A stretch of 60,637 bases of DNA from an uncultured Afifella sp. (lineage in GTDB: Bacteria > Pseudomonadota > Alphaproteobacteria > Rhizobiales > Afifellaceae): NCBI GenBank assembly GCA_947259045.1, contig CAMYKZ010000026.1, positions 1-60,637 of the forward strand. The letters are read 5' to 3'. Below, one piece after another: positions 43,242-53,879 of the stretch. Position 1 is the first letter of the stretch. Every line of letters begins with the position of its first letter. The position numbers and the translations under genes were made by a program. The notes beneath the pieces are model-generated. The model saw only the letters and a list, made by a program, of their open reading frames with translations. It searched no databases and was not told where the DNA came from.

Positions 43242-43712
43242 TCACCGCCGAACCATCACCGTGCGCAGCACGATATCGTGCAACATGCGCTTTTTCTCAT
43301 CCAGCAGCGAGACCACGACGGAGGCCAGGAACAAGGGCACGATGCCGAGGCTGAACCAGAAGAATACCGGATGGGCGAGGCCGATCACCGGGTGCGGGCG
43401 GCCGCCGTCGGCGTCGCGCAGTTCGATTGCAAACATGCTCATGCCGGGCGTTGAGCCGGTCATGCCCAGTGTGAAGAAATAATACGCCAGTGCAACGGCC
43501 GGCCAGACAATGAAATAAAGCAGCCAGCCGAGCCCGAATGTGATCAGGCCGAGAACGGTGATCACCACAAAGGCGACGCCCATGAGAACCATGATCAGAA
43601 CGGTGTCGACGGCCAATGCCAACACCCGGCTGGTGCGGACATTGTTGAGCCGGTCAGGCCTTTTGTCGATATTGATTGTCACGGGTTCCATTGGGTCAGT
43701 CGCCGAATTCAT
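43242..43712 (-). CDS. RDD family membrane protein
   Basis: 156 residues. The RDD motif near the first helix is present in modified form (NNVRTSRVLALAVDTVLIMVLM), with membrane helices at about 27-58, 60-83 and 110-135 and the family segment GMTGSTPGMSMFAIELRDADGGRP. The start at 43712 follows AAGGAG; an upstream ATG lies before that SD. RDD proteins are possible transporters or antiporters (some Na+/H+), with little known for this subgroup. It is downstream of hemB on the same strand, 69 bases away. Confidence 0.85.
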   Translation of the reverse strand: MNSATDPMEPVTINIDKRPDRLNNVRTSRVLALAVDTVLIMVLMGVAFVVITVLGLITFGLGWLLYFIVWPAVALAYYFFTLGMTGSTPGMSMFAIELRDADGGRPHPVIGLAHPVFFWFSLGIVPLFLASVVVSLLDEKKRMLHDIVLRTVMVRR

Positions 43713-43781
43713 GTGCGGATCTCCTTCGCCGTTCATGTGGGCGGGACCTGCCGCATTTTCAAGTTTGGCGGGAAAATCCAG

Positions 43782-44927
<1,146 letters not shown>

Positions 44928-45037
44928 CTAACGGGAACGTGATAACAACTCCTGCTCGCTCTCTTTGATACATTCATGAAATCGAATATCATTTTGACCA
45001 TCGGGTGTTTATGCCGATGCAAAGGGAGAAAACAAAA

Positions 45038-45463
45038 ATGACAAAATTCACAGGTCTGCTGGCGGCCGTCGCCATCGCATTTTTCACCATCGCCGGCGCG
45101 TTCGCCGGCGAAAAACTGAAAGTCGTCTATCATGTCTCCGAGCTTGAAAAGGTCAATTTCACGCTTGGCAATATCGCCAACCATATCAAGGGCGTCGGCG
45201 GGCCGGAGAATGTCGAGATCATTCTGGTGGCGCACGGTCCGGCGCTGAAGGCGTTCCATGAAATGAACGCGGAAGAAAAAATGTCCAAGCGCGTCGTCGC
45301 GCTGCAGGGGCAGGGCGTGCAGTTCGAAGCCTGCGGCAATACGATGCGGGCACAGGCGGTGCAGATCGCCGACCTCCTGCCGAACATGTTCCAGCGTGAC
45401 GAAGGCGGCGTGGTGCGCATCGCCGAGCTGCAGTCGAAGGGCTATATGTATATCCGGCCGTAG
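45038..45463 (+). CDS. Secreted DsrE-family protein
   Basis: 141 residues with a signal peptide (FTGLLAAVAIAFFTIAGAFA) and a DsrE/DsrF-like domain: KLKVVYHVSELEKVNFTLGNIANHI, VEIILVAHGPALKAFH, GVQFEACGNTMRA. One conserved Cys is present in that last motif, at the position of the active Cys of sulfur-transfer members. The start at 45038 follows GGGAGAA. Periplasmic DsrE proteins occur in sulfur-oxidising clusters, but no such cluster is beside it. A strong terminator follows, so it is monocistronic. Confidence 0.88.
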   Translation: MTKFTGLLAAVAIAFFTIAGAFAGEKLKVVYHVSELEKVNFTLGNIANHIKGVGGPENVEIILVAHGPALKAFHEMNAEEKMSKRVVALQGQGVQFEACGNTMRAQAVQIADLLPNMFQRDEGGVVRIAELQSKGYMYIRP

Positions 45464-45490
45464 CCTCAGGCGAACCGACCGGACAATCAG

Positions 45491-45516
45491 CGGTCCGGAT
45501 TTTTCCGGACCGTTTT
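45491..45516 (+). terminator. Rho-independent terminator after the DsrE gene
   Basis: CGGTCCGGA-tttt-TCCGGACCG, a perfect 9-bp stem followed by TTTT, 28 bases after the stop. Confidence 0.82.
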
Positions 45517-45613
45517 CCGTTTGCGGATGTTGTCGGTCTGAAGAGATTGACGGCAACGAATTGACGTGTCCCCATCGCCCTTCTAAGTGCTGATCCCAGA
45601 CACAGAGGCGCGG

Positions 45614-46753
45614 ATGGATTTTCAGCTCAGCGAAGAACAGAGGCAGTTTCAGGCTGTTGCAGAGGCATTCGCCCGCGACGAGATGGAACCCCATGCCCGC
45701 GAGTGGGACGAAGAGGCGATGTTTCCCGTCGAAACCCTGCGGGCGGCGGCGGCACTCGGTTTTGCAGGGCTTTATGTCGGCGACGATGTCGGCGGGTCCG
45801 GGCTGACGCGGCTTGATGCCGCGCTGGTGTTTGAAGCGTTGTCTCGAGCCTGTCCGTCGACGGCTGCTTATATCTCCATCCACAATATGGCGTCATGGAT
45901 GATCGACCGGTTTGGCGACGATGATCAGCGCCGGCGGCTTTTGCCAGACCTTTGTTCCATGCGGCATTTTGCAGCCTATTGCCTGACGGAACCGGGTTCG
46001 GGGTCCGACGCTGCAGCGCTGAAGACAAAAGCAGTGCTCGACGGCGATAATTATGTTCTGAACGGGACAAAGGCCTTTATCTCAGGCGGCGGCGCGGCCG
46101 ATATCTATGTCGTGATGGCGCGCACCGGCGGCGAGGGGCCGTCCGGCATTTCCTGTTTTGCCGTGCCGAAAAACAGCGCCGGCCTTTCATTTGGCGCACA
46201 GGAGCAGAAACTCGGCTGGAAAAGCCAGCCGACCGCCCAGGTGATCATGGAGGATTGCCGGGTGCCGGCCGCCAACCTGGTCGGCGGTGAGGGGAACGGA
46301 TTTCGCATTGCCATGGCCGGGCTGGATGGCGGGCGGATCAATATCGCCGCCTGTTCGGTCGGCGCGGCGGCGGCGAGCCTTGAGCGCACGGTGGATTATC
46401 TGAAGGACCGCAAACAGTTCGGCCAGCGGCTGGCCGAATTTCAGGGACTGCAGTTTCGCCTTGCCGATATGGCGACCGACCTGGAAGCGGCGCGTCTGAT
46501 GGTGCACCGTGCTGCCTGGCTGCTTGACGGCAAGGATCCCGGCGCCACCCAGGCGGCGGCGATGGCCAAGCGGTTTGCCACCGACGCCGGCTTCGACATC
46601 GTCAACCAGGCGCTGCAATTGCATGGCGGTTATGGCTATCTGCGCGATTACCCGCTGGAACGGCTGTTGCGCGACCTTCGGGTGCATCAGATCCTTGAAG
46701 GCACCAACGAGATCATGCGGGTGATCATTTCCCGCAATCTGCTAAGGGAATGA
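45614..46753 (+). CDS. Acyl-CoA dehydrogenase, probably isobutyryl-CoA dehydrogenase
   Basis: A 379-residue short-type acyl-CoA dehydrogenase. It has [20 protein letters not shown] (FAD/substrate loop), [65 protein letters not shown] and [12 protein letters not shown], where the Glu is the catalytic base position of most family members. The neighbours (3-hydroxyisobutyryl-CoA hydrolase and 3-hydroxyisobutyrate dehydrogenase) point to valine breakdown and to isobutyryl-CoA as substrate, resembling ACAD8. The start at 45614 (MDFQLSEEQ) is the family start. The next gene begins at its stop codon (ATGA). Confidence 0.9.
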   Translation: MDFQLSEEQRQFQAVAEAFARDEMEPHAREWDEEAMFPVETLRAAAALGFAGLYVGDDVGGSGLTRLDAALVFEALSRACPSTAAYISIHNMASWMIDRFGDDDQRRRLLPDLCSMRHFAAYCLTEPGSGSDAAALKTKAVLDGDNYVLNGTKAFISGGGAADIYVVMARTGGEGPSGISCFAVPKNSAGLSFGAQEQKLGWKSQPTAQVIMEDCRVPAANLVGGEGNGFRIAMAGLDGGRINIAACSVGAAAASLERTVDYLKDRKQFGQRLAEFQGLQFRLADMATDLEAARLMVHRAAWLLDGKDPGATQAAAMAKRFATDAGFDIVNQALQLHGGYGYLRDYPLERLLRDLRVHQILEGTNEIMRVIISRNLLRE

Positions 46754-47202
46754 GGCCGATGAGCCGTTTGAGCGGTTTTTTTCCCGCCGGCGTGGTCCGG
46801 GGTTTGATTGTCGGGGTCTGTGTCTGGCTGATTGCACGGATATTCTTCCGGTTCACCGGCCAGTGGTTTCTCGATGAAGTGCCGTTGACGCTGCTGTTCG
46901 GCTTTGCCTGGATGACGGTCAGTTCGGCGATTGCCGTCTGGTTTGTCGTGCGCTGGTTCTGCCCGTCGCGCGAAGTGCTCTGGCCGTTTGGCATCGCGCT
47001 TGTTGTGCCGGGGCTGTTTGGCGATGCTTTCATCACCATGCTGTTCGGCCTGATCTATCCCAATATCGGCGGCCGTCTGGCTGCCGGATACGGCTCGTGG
47101 ATGTTGTGGGGTTATGGCGTCACCATGGCGTCGCTGCTTCTGTTCGGCGAGCGGGCGGTGAAAGACAGATCCACTGAAAGCGGAGATGCCCATGCCAGCT
47201 GA
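46750..47202 (+). CDS. DUF5367-like membrane protein
   Basis: 150 residues with four membrane helices (about 15-35, 45-68, 76-98, 108-130) and short loops ([42 protein letters not shown]). This resembles the DUF5367 family. It overlaps both neighbours: ATGA with the acyl-CoA dehydrogenase gene and 11 bases with the hydrolase gene, so it is embedded in the valine cluster. The function is unknown. Confidence 0.8.
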   Translation: MRPMSRLSGFFPAGVVRGLIVGVCVWLIARIFFRFTGQWFLDEVPLTLLFGFAWMTVSSAIAVWFVVRWFCPSREVLWPFGIALVVPGLFGDAFITMLFGLIYPNIGGRLAAGYGSWMLWGYGVTMASLLLFGERAVKDRSTESGDAHAS

Positions 47203-48262
47203 TATCCGCTTTGGCGTTCTGGGTCATGCAGGCGTCGTGACGCTGACCCGCGGTCATGCCCTCAATGCGCTGACCCACCAAATGGTGCTGGAGCTTGGCG
47301 ACGCTCTGAACGGGTGGGAGCATGATCCGGCAATTGCCCATATCGTGATCCGCTCCGACGACCCGAAAGCGTTCTCCGCCGGCGGCGATATTCGCGATCT
47401 CTATGAAGCGGGGCTAAAAGCCAAGCGCGGCGAGGGGGAAAAGCAGACCCGGTTTTTCGCTGACGAATACTGCCTCAACATCCGCATCAAGACCTATCCC
47501 AAACCTTATATCGCGCTGATTGACGGCATTGTGATGGGCGGCGGCGTCGGCGTCTCCATCAACGGCAGCCACCGCGTGGCCGGGCGCAATATCCGTTTCG
47601 CCATGCCGGAAGTGGGTATCGGTTTTTTTCCCGATGTCGGCGCGACGTGGTTTCTGCCGCGGTTGCCGGGCGAAACCGGGACATGGCTGGCGTTGACCGG
47701 CGCGCAGATGGGGCAGGCCGATTGCTGCTGGTCAGGGATCGCCACCCAGGCGGGCGAGGGTGAGCGTTTCGATGACATCGTCGATGCGCTTGCCGCATCA
47801 GGCGACACGGATGCCGTGTTGCAATTGTTTGCGGTGACGCCTGAAACGCAATCCGCGGCGGCGGCCCACCAGCCGGTGATCTCGGAGATATTTCGCGGCG
47901 ACGATCTGACGGCCATTGCCCAACGCCTTGCAAATACCGGCGCCGGCGGATGGCCGGAGGCTGAGCGGTCCGCAAAGGCCTTTGCGCGCATGTCGCCGAC
48001 GAGCCTGGCGATCGCGCTTCGGCAAATGCGGATCGGTGCCGGCCAGAGTTTTGCCGATTGCATGAGGACGGAATTCCGCATCGTCAGCCGTGTTCTTGAC
48101 GGTGACGATTTTTATGAAGGTGTGCGGGCGCAGATCATCGACAAGGACCGCAAGCCGGTCTGGACCCCGGCAACGCTCGGCGATCTGGATAAGGCGTCGA
48201 TCGACCGCTATTTCGAACCACTGGACGCAACCGAAGAACTGGTGACAGTTGGCGGGTCATGA
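47192..48262 (+). CDS. 3-hydroxyisobutyryl-CoA hydrolase
   Basis: A 356-residue crotonase-fold enzyme of the HIBCH type: FSAGGDIRDLYEAG (oxyanion hole), LIDGIVMGGGVGVSINGSHRVAG, FAMPEVGIGFFPDVGATWFL with the catalytic Glu and Asp region, and the C-terminal HIBCH extension (CMRTEFRIVSRVLDGDDFYEGVRAQIIDKDRKPVW). It releases free 3-hydroxyisobutyrate from its CoA ester in valine degradation. The start at 47192 has GGAG at 6 bases; an ATG at 47186 is too close to that SD. It lies between the two unknown membrane proteins in the cluster. Confidence 0.93.
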   Translation: MPADIRFGVLGHAGVVTLTRGHALNALTHQMVLELGDALNGWEHDPAIAHIVIRSDDPKAFSAGGDIRDLYEAGLKAKRGEGEKQTRFFADEYCLNIRIKTYPKPYIALIDGIVMGGGVGVSINGSHRVAGRNIRFAMPEVGIGFFPDVGATWFLPRLPGETGTWLALTGAQMGQADCCWSGIATQAGEGERFDDIVDALAASGDTDAVLQLFAVTPETQSAAAAHQPVISEIFRGDDLTAIAQRLANTGAGGWPEAERSAKAFARMSPTSLAIALRQMRIGAGQSFADCMRTEFRIVSRVLDGDDFYEGVRAQIIDKDRKPVWTPATLGDLDKASIDRYFEPLDATEELVTVGGS

Positions 48263-48299
48263 CAATGATGATAGGCCGAATGGACAAGGAGCTTATTTG

Positions 48300-48731
48300 A
48301 TGACACCGGTAAAACGGTCAAGCGACGTGCTTGGCGCCCCGACGGCGGAAGAAGATATCGGTATCAGGCTGACACAGGTCTATGTCCGTTTTGTCGCCAT
48401 GATGCTGCTCGTTGCCGGGCTGCTGCGCGCCGGTCTGATTTTCGGCATCACCCTTGACGGTCAGAGTTTTATGACGCTCGACATGCATTGGCGCTCCGCG
48501 GTTCTGGCGCTTGTGTTTATAGACCTGTTTGCCTCAGTCGGTCTGTGGATCGGCGCAACCTGGGGGCCGGTCATGTGGGCCGTGGCGGTGTTGGTGGAAT
48601 GCACCATGTACACGTTGCTGGCCGACCGGTTTGGCGCCTATCCGGAGCGCGTCTCGATTCATCTTATTCTGTTCGGGCTGTTTCTTCTGTTGTCGGGCGT
48701 GGACTGGTACCGGGCCCGGCAATTGAGCTGA
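48300..48731 (+). CDS. DUF6163-like membrane protein
   Basis: 143 residues with four membrane helices (about 30-50, 67-85, 90-110, 118-136); motif IRLTQVYVRFVAMMLLVAGLLRAGLIFGI. It resembles the small DUF6163 family seen in Hyphomicrobiales. The start at 48300 follows AAGGAG at 8 bases. It sits between the hydrolase and mmsB. The function is unknown, but its position suggests membership in the valine operon. Confidence 0.78.
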   Translation: MTPVKRSSDVLGAPTAEEDIGIRLTQVYVRFVAMMLLVAGLLRAGLIFGITLDGQSFMTLDMHWRSAVLALVFIDLFASVGLWIGATWGPVMWAVAVLVECTMYTLLADRFGAYPERVSIHLILFGLFLLLSGVDWYRARQLS

Positions 48732-48766
48732 CAGTTTTGGATTGACGTTTCAGGAGGATTCTTGCG

Positions 48767-49660
48767 ATGGCCAAAGTGGGTTTTATTGGACTTGGAAATA
48801 TGGGCGGGCCGATGGCCGCCAATCTGGTCAAGGCCGGCCATGACGTGACGGGATTCGATCTGACTGAAGATCTTGTCAACAAACTGGAGCGTGACGGCGG
48901 TTCGCCGGCCATTTCAGTTGCGGAGGCCTCAGCCGGCGCAGAATTCATATTTACCATGTTGCCGGCCGGCAAGCAGGTGGAAATCGTTTACGGTTCCGAC
49001 ACGGGCGTATTTTCCAACGCCAGGCCCGGTGCGACCCTGGTGGATTGTTCGACCATTGATGTGGCGACCGCGAGGCGGGTGGTGCAGGCAGCAGCGAAAA
49101 AAGGCTATTCGATGCTTGATGCGCCTGTATCCGGCGGTGTCACAGGGGCTATCGGCGGTACCTTGACCTTCATGGTGGGCGGATCAGAAGTTGCATTTGC
49201 CGCTGCTGAACCGATGCTGCGGATCATGGGAAAAACGATCGTGCATGCCGGTAAAGCCGGAAACGGCCAGGCCGCCAAGATCTGCAACAACATGATCCTG
49301 GGCATTTCCATGATCGGCGTCAGCGAGGCGTTTGCGCTGGCTGACCGCCTGGAGCTGGACCGGCAGAAGCTTTTCGACATCGCTTCCACCGCGTCCGGCC
49401 AGTGCTGGTCGCTGACGAGTTATTGCCCGGTTCCGGGGCCGGTGCCCGCGTCTCCGGCCAATCGCGATTATGCGGCAGGGTTCACCGCGGCCATGATGTT
49501 AAAAGATTTAAACCTTGCAAATGAAGCATCAAAAGCAACGGGAGCGTCAACTCCGCTGGGTTCGCTTGCCGGTCAACTTTATAACATGTATTGTAATGAA
49601 GGACATCAGGACGTTGATTTCTCGGGGATTTTTAAATTCCTGTCAGCCGCCAATGACTAA
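48767..49660 (+). CDS. mmsB: 3-hydroxyisobutyrate dehydrogenase
   Basis: 297 residues: NAD-binding KVGFIGLGNMGGPMAANLVKAGHDV, the substrate-binding DAPVSGGVTGAIGGTLTFMVGG, GKAGNGQAAKICNNMILGISMIGVSEA with the catalytic Lys, and the C-terminal GFTAAMMLKDLNLANEAS. These fit MmsB and not the closely related tartronate semialdehyde reductases. It oxidises 3-hydroxyisobutyrate to methylmalonate semialdehyde. GGAGGATT precedes the ATG. It is the last gene of the valine cluster; MmsA is not in the window. Confidence 0.95.
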   Translation: MAKVGFIGLGNMGGPMAANLVKAGHDVTGFDLTEDLVNKLERDGGSPAISVAEASAGAEFIFTMLPAGKQVEIVYGSDTGVFSNARPGATLVDCSTIDVATARRVVQAAAKKGYSMLDAPVSGGVTGAIGGTLTFMVGGSEVAFAAAEPMLRIMGKTIVHAGKAGNGQAAKICNNMILGISMIGVSEAFALADRLELDRQKLFDIASTASGQCWSLTSYCPVPGPVPASPANRDYAAGFTAAMMLKDLNLANEASKATGASTPLGSLAGQLYNMYCNEGHQDVDFSGIFKFLSAAND

Positions 49661-49793
49661 TCAGTAATATATTTACTCTGTTTCCATAAACCTTTGATTA
49701 AGCTTGTTACTTAAGCACATGTTTAGCCAAACCAGATACTAACGTGACTGATGAGTGGGGAAATTCCACCGGAACAGTGGACGGAGTGGCGTA

Positions 49794-50312
49794 ATGACGA
49801 TGGTAGCGGAAACAGCCGGTGAGGCTGTTCAAAAAACGGAAATGAGTGCTGAAGAACTGAAGGTACTTTACCTTGATGCATTGACACTGGTGGAGCGGCT
49901 GCACAGGCGCTTGCTGGATGTTATCAAGGACGAATTCGACCGGATGGGCCGGTCTGATGTCAACAGTGTCCAGGCACTGCTTCTTTTCAATATCGGCGAT
50001 GCGGAACTGACGGCGGGCGAATTGCGCAGCCGCGGCTATTATCTGGGGTCAAACGTATCCTATAATCTGAAAAAACTGGTTGATGCCGGTTATATCCATC
50101 ACCAGCGGTCTCGCGTCGACCGGCGCTCCGTGCGGGTTTCGCTGACGGAAAAAGGCCAGGCGGTCGCGACAATCGTCAATGACCTGTACGACCGGCACAT
50201 CAATTCAATCGAAAAAGTCGGTGGCGTTACGCCGGACGATTTCCACCTGCTCAACCGTTCATTGCAACGCCTCGAGCGTTTCTGGACAGACCAAATTCTC
50301 TATCGCCTCTGA
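49794..50312 (+). CDS. ldtR: MarR-family regulator LdtR
   Basis: A 172-residue MarR-type winged-helix dimeric regulator: LYLDALTLVERLHRRLLDVIKDEFDRMG in the dimer helix, NSVQALLLFNIGDAELTAGELRSRGYYLGSNVSYNLKKLVDAGYI as the recognition part, and RVDRRSVRVSLTEKGQAVA as the wing. The strong match to LdtR of Liberibacter, and ldtP as next gene, support the name. LdtR responds to small aromatic ligands and controls the L,D-transpeptidase gene ldtP there. The start at 49794 has GGAG at 7 bases. A terminator follows. Confidence 0.92.
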   Translation: MTMVAETAGEAVQKTEMSAEELKVLYLDALTLVERLHRRLLDVIKDEFDRMGRSDVNSVQALLLFNIGDAELTAGELRSRGYYLGSNVSYNLKKLVDAGYIHHQRSRVDRRSVRVSLTEKGQAVATIVNDLYDRHINSIEKVGGVTPDDFHLLNRSLQRLERFWTDQILYRL

Positions 50313-50342
50313 TTTCACGATTTTTTTGGGGGACTTGGGGAC

Positions 50343-50371
50343 AAAAGCCCGGCTTCGGCCGGGCTTTTTTT
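50343..50371 (+). terminator. Rho-independent terminator after ldtR
   Basis: AAAAGCCCGGC-ttcg-GCCGGGCTTTT followed by further T residues, a very strong tetraloop terminator, 30 bases after the ldtR stop. It shows that ldtP has its own promoter. Confidence 0.93.
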
Positions 50372-50625
50372 ATGTTAATTCCGATCGGACCCTTGTCGTT
50401 CAGACACGCTGTGGCCACATTGCTCGTGTGTTGGCTATATGTTCACCCGCCAATGTCCCTGCGCATTCAGGTTGAAATTTTCGGGTTTGTCGCGTTATTG
50501 GCAGCAATCTGAGAATCCCGCCGGATGCGGTCAAATGGAATTGAACGGACGCTGGCGAAATCCGGTATATGTTTGTGAAACGGATTCGATTTGGTTTGGC
50601 GGAAAACTTTATGCGGAGAAAATTG

Positions 50626-51870
50626 ATGTTTGCACGATTGGCGCTGTTTGTGGCGGTTGCGGGTCTGCCTGCGATTGCGTCCGCTCAGAATACGGACAAG
50701 GGCGCCCTGCGCCAGAGTGAATGGCAGCAATCCTTTGATGGCGGCGAAACGTCCACGCGCCCGGTACTGACCACCACCCCAATCCTCTCTGAACAGACGG
50801 TTCCGGCAATGGAACAGGCTATTTTTGTCTATCAGGACCTCGTTTCCAGGGGCGGATGGGGCGGCGTTCCTTCCGATACCCAGTTGAAACTTGGTATGCA
50901 GCACGCGAATGTCACGCCGTTGCGCCGCAGACTGGTGGCCTCCGGTGACCTGCGACAGACCGGCGGTGGTGACGCGTTTGATTCCTACGTCAAAGATGCT
51001 GTGATGCGTTTTCAGGAACGGCATGGACTGCCGGCTGACGGCGTTGTGGGCGACGGAACGCTGAAGGCTCTGAATGTGCCCGCGGAGACGCGGCTCAACC
51101 AGTTGATCGTCAATCTGGAGCGGATCAAGGCATTGGGAATTCCCGCCACTCGTTACATTCTTGTGAATGTTCCGGGCGCCCAGATGGAAGCTGTCGAGGC
51201 GGGCCAGGTTGTGTCCCGCCATACAGCCGTTGTCGGCAAGGTCGACCGGCAGACGCCGCTGCTCTCAAGCAAAATCCATCAGATCAATTTCAACCCGTTC
51301 TGGACGGTTCCAAAAAGCATCATTCGCAAGGATCTGATCCCGAAAATGCAGAAGCAGCCGGATTATCTGGCCAAGAACCGTATCCGGATTTACAATCAGG
51401 CTGGCGACGAACTGCAACCGGAGCAAGTCGACTGGACGACCGATGAAGCCGTGGACTACATGTTCCGGCAGGATCCCGGCGATCAGAATTCGCTGGGGTC
51501 GATCCGGATGAATTTTCATAACCCCCATGCGGTATTCCTGCATGACACACCCTCGAAGGGCCTGTTCGGGTCTGACTACCGGTTTGAATCATCGGGCTGT
51601 GTGCGGGTCCACAATGTGCGCGAACTGGTAAGCTGGATCTTGCGCGATAACGGTTACAACCGGGCTGAAGTCGACCGGACAATCCGGTCAGGCGAGCGCC
51701 TGGATGTGGAAGTTCAGGATATGCCGGAACTTTATACAGCCTATTTCACGGCCTGGACGACAGGGAACGGGGTCGTTCATTTCCGCAACGACATCTACAA
51801 TTATGACAGCATTGGCACGGTTGCCCTTAACCAGCCAGAAGAGCTTATCGGATCACCCATCCCGCAATAA
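50626..51870 (+). CDS. ldtP: L,D-transpeptidase (LdtP)
   Basis: 414 residues. The signal peptide (1-20, LALFVAVAGLPAIASA) is followed by a PG_binding_1 domain (about 95-152; YVKDAVMRFQERHGLPADGVVGDGTLKAL) and the YkuD catalytic domain (about 175-345) with H306 (VFLHDTPSKGLFGSDYRF) and the nucleophile C325 (SSGCVRVHN). It forms 3-3 crosslinks in peptidoglycan or attaches proteins to it. The start at 50626 has GGAG at 7 bases and directly opens the signal peptide; ATGs at 50569 and 50611 are alternatives. Likely regulated by LdtR next door. Confidence 0.93.
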   Translation: MFARLALFVAVAGLPAIASAQNTDKGALRQSEWQQSFDGGETSTRPVLTTTPILSEQTVPAMEQAIFVYQDLVSRGGWGGVPSDTQLKLGMQHANVTPLRRRLVASGDLRQTGGGDAFDSYVKDAVMRFQERHGLPADGVVGDGTLKALNVPAETRLNQLIVNLERIKALGIPATRYILVNVPGAQMEAVEAGQVVSRHTAVVGKVDRQTPLLSSKIHQINFNPFWTVPKSIIRKDLIPKMQKQPDYLAKNRIRIYNQAGDELQPEQVDWTTDEAVDYMFRQDPGDQNSLGSIRMNFHNPHAVFLHDTPSKGLFGSDYRFESSGCVRVHNVRELVSWILRDNGYNRAEVDRTIRSGERLDVEVQDMPELYTAYFTAWTTGNGVVHFRNDIYNYDSIGTVALNQPEELIGSPIPQ

Positions 51871-52043
51871 TACGGGGGGTGTTTCCACCCGCCGTCGGGC
51901 AAAGCCTGGATATTTCGATATGCCCATATGCGTCGTTGTGCGCCGCAGGCATTGCTTGGCGCGGTCTGTCGTCTGTGTTATCCGCCAGATAATCCAGGGC
52001 CCAGGCGCCTTATTGCAACGACATTTTGTGGAAGCTCCCGATC

Positions 52044-53378
52044 ATGTCAGACCCGAACACAGCCCAGAACATGGCCCCGAATATAGCCAAGACTGATGTC
52101 GAGACCGCGGCATTCTTTTCAACGCGTCTTGCCGACGGCGACCCGGAGATTGCCACTGCCATCGACAATGAACTGGGTCGTCAGCAGCACGAGATCGAAC
52201 TGATTGCGTCTGAAAACATCGTCTCGCGCGCTGTTCTTGAGGCGCAGGGTTCAATCATGACCAACAAATATGCCGAAGGTTATCCCGGTCGGCGCTATTA
52301 TGGCGGCTGTGAATATGTCGATGTTGCAGAAAACCTGGCGATCGACCGGGTAAAGCGCCTGTTTGGCTGTGAATTCGCCAACGTCCAGCCAAGTTCGGGC
52401 AGCCAGGCCAATCAGGCTGTGTTCCTTGCACTGGCGCAGCCGGGCGATACCATCCTCGGTCTCAGTCTGGATGCCGGTGGGCACCTGACACATGGTGCGA
52501 AGCCAAACCTGTCGGGCAAATGGTTCAATTCGGTGCAATATGGCGTCCGGCAGCAGGACTCGCGGATCGATTTCGACCAGATGGAAGCGCTGGCGGACGA
52601 ACATCGGCCGAAAATCATCATTGCCGGCGGATCAGCCTATAGCCGGACGTTCGATTTCAGGCGTTTCCGCGAAATCGCCGATCGTGTCGGGGCGTACCTG
52701 TTGGTTGACATGGCCCATTTTGCGGGCCTCGTGGCAGCCGGGCAGCATCCAAGCCCGTTTCCCTATGCCCATGTGGCGACGTCGACCACCCACAAGACGT
52801 TGCGCGGGCCGCGGGGCGGTCTTGTGCTGACGGATGATGAAGCGATTGCCAAGAAGTTGAATTCGGCGGTTTTCCCCGGGCTTCAGGGCGGCCCGCTGAT
52901 GCATGTTATCGCAGCCAAGGCCGTGGCGTTCGGCGAAGCGCTCAGGCCGGATTTCAAGGTGTATGCACAGAATGTGGTGGCCAATGCCAAGGCATTGGCG
53001 GAGACCTTGCAGAAAGGCGGTTGCGATATCGTGTCCGGCGGCACCGACAATCATCTGATGCTGGTCGATCTTCGGCCGAAGGCTCTGACGGGGAATGTTG
53101 TTGAGGCATCGCTTGGCCGGGCAAACATTACCTGTAACAAGAACGGCGTTCCCTTCGACCCTGAAAAGCCGATGGTGACATCGGGCATCCGGCTCGGCAC
53201 CCCGGCCGGCACCACGCGCGGATTCGGGATTGCCGAGTTTCAGGAAATCGGCAATCTTATCAACGAAGTGCTGGATGGCCTTGCGGCCAATGGCGCTGAT
53301 GCCAATGACACCGTCGAGCAATCTGTCAAAACCAAGGTGATCGCCCTGACGGACCGGTTTCCGATCTACCAGAACTAG
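52044..53378 (+). CDS. glyA: Serine hydroxymethyltransferase
   Basis: A 444-residue GlyA. The PLP Lys is K251 ([14 protein letters not shown]). Other signatures are [55 protein letters not shown] and [10 protein letters not shown]. It interconverts serine and glycine with tetrahydrofolate, supplying one-carbon units. The N-terminal 20 residues are a short extension. The start at 52044 was chosen over an upstream ATG at 52026 that would add six residues. It is followed by nrdR after 9 bases, a common alphaproteobacterial arrangement. Confidence 0.97.
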   Translation: MSDPNTAQNMAPNIAKTDVETAAFFSTRLADGDPEIATAIDNELGRQQHEIELIASENIVSRAVLEAQGSIMTNKYAEGYPGRRYYGGCEYVDVAENLAIDRVKRLFGCEFANVQPSSGSQANQAVFLALAQPGDTILGLSLDAGGHLTHGAKPNLSGKWFNSVQYGVRQQDSRIDFDQMEALADEHRPKIIIAGGSAYSRTFDFRRFREIADRVGAYLLVDMAHFAGLVAAGQHPSPFPYAHVATSTTHKTLRGPRGGLVLTDDEAIAKKLNSAVFPGLQGGPLMHVIAAKAVAFGEALRPDFKVYAQNVVANAKALAETLQKGGCDIVSGGTDNHLMLVDLRPKALTGNVVEASLGRANITCNKNGVPFDPEKPMVTSGIRLGTPAGTTRGFGIAEFQEIGNLINEVLDGLAANGADANDTVEQSVKTKVIALTDRFPIYQN

Positions 53379-53387
53379 GCGCTGACG

Positions 53388-53879
53388 ATGAAATGTCCTT
53401 ATTGCAGTGCAGATAACAGTCAGGTGAAGGATTCGCGGCCGACGGAAGATGCATCGGCAATCCGCCGACGCCGCATTTGCGGTGATTGCGGTGGTCGCTT
53501 CACAACATTTGAACGGGTCCAGCTGCGCGAGCTGACTGTCGTGAAACGGTCCGGCAAGCGGGTTCCGTTCGATCGCGACAAGGTGGCACGCTCAGTCCAG
53601 ATCGCCGTGCGTAAGCGGGCCGTGGAGCCGGAGCGGGTTGAGCGCATGGTGTCCGGGGTGGTCCGGCAGCTGGAAGGCCGTGGTGAGAGTGACGTTCCGT
53701 CTGAGGAAGTCGGTCTGCTGATCATGGATGGTCTGAAGGCGCTTGATGACGTTGCCTATGTGCGGTTCGCGTCGGTTTATCGCAATTTCCGCGAAGCCAA
53801 GGACTTTGAAGCCGTTCTCGATGAATTGTCCTCCGACGAGGCGGATCTGAATTCGGTAAAAGCAGATGAGGATGCCTGA
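53388..53879 (+). CDS. nrdR: Transcriptional repressor NrdR
   Basis: 163 residues: the N-terminal zinc ribbon [18 protein letters not shown] with [17 protein letters not shown] (four Cys) and an ATP-cone (about 48-138; [47 protein letters not shown]). It represses ribonucleotide reductase genes in response to bound (d)ATP. No nrd gene lies in the window. It overlaps ribD by 14 bases. Confidence 0.96.
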   Translation: MKCPYCSADNSQVKDSRPTEDASAIRRRRICGDCGGRFTTFERVQLRELTVVKRSGKRVPFDRDKVARSVQIAVRKRAVEPERVERMVSGVVRQLEGRGESDVPSEEVGLLIMDGLKALDDVAYVRFASVYRNFREAKDFEAVLDELSSDEADLNSVKADEDA

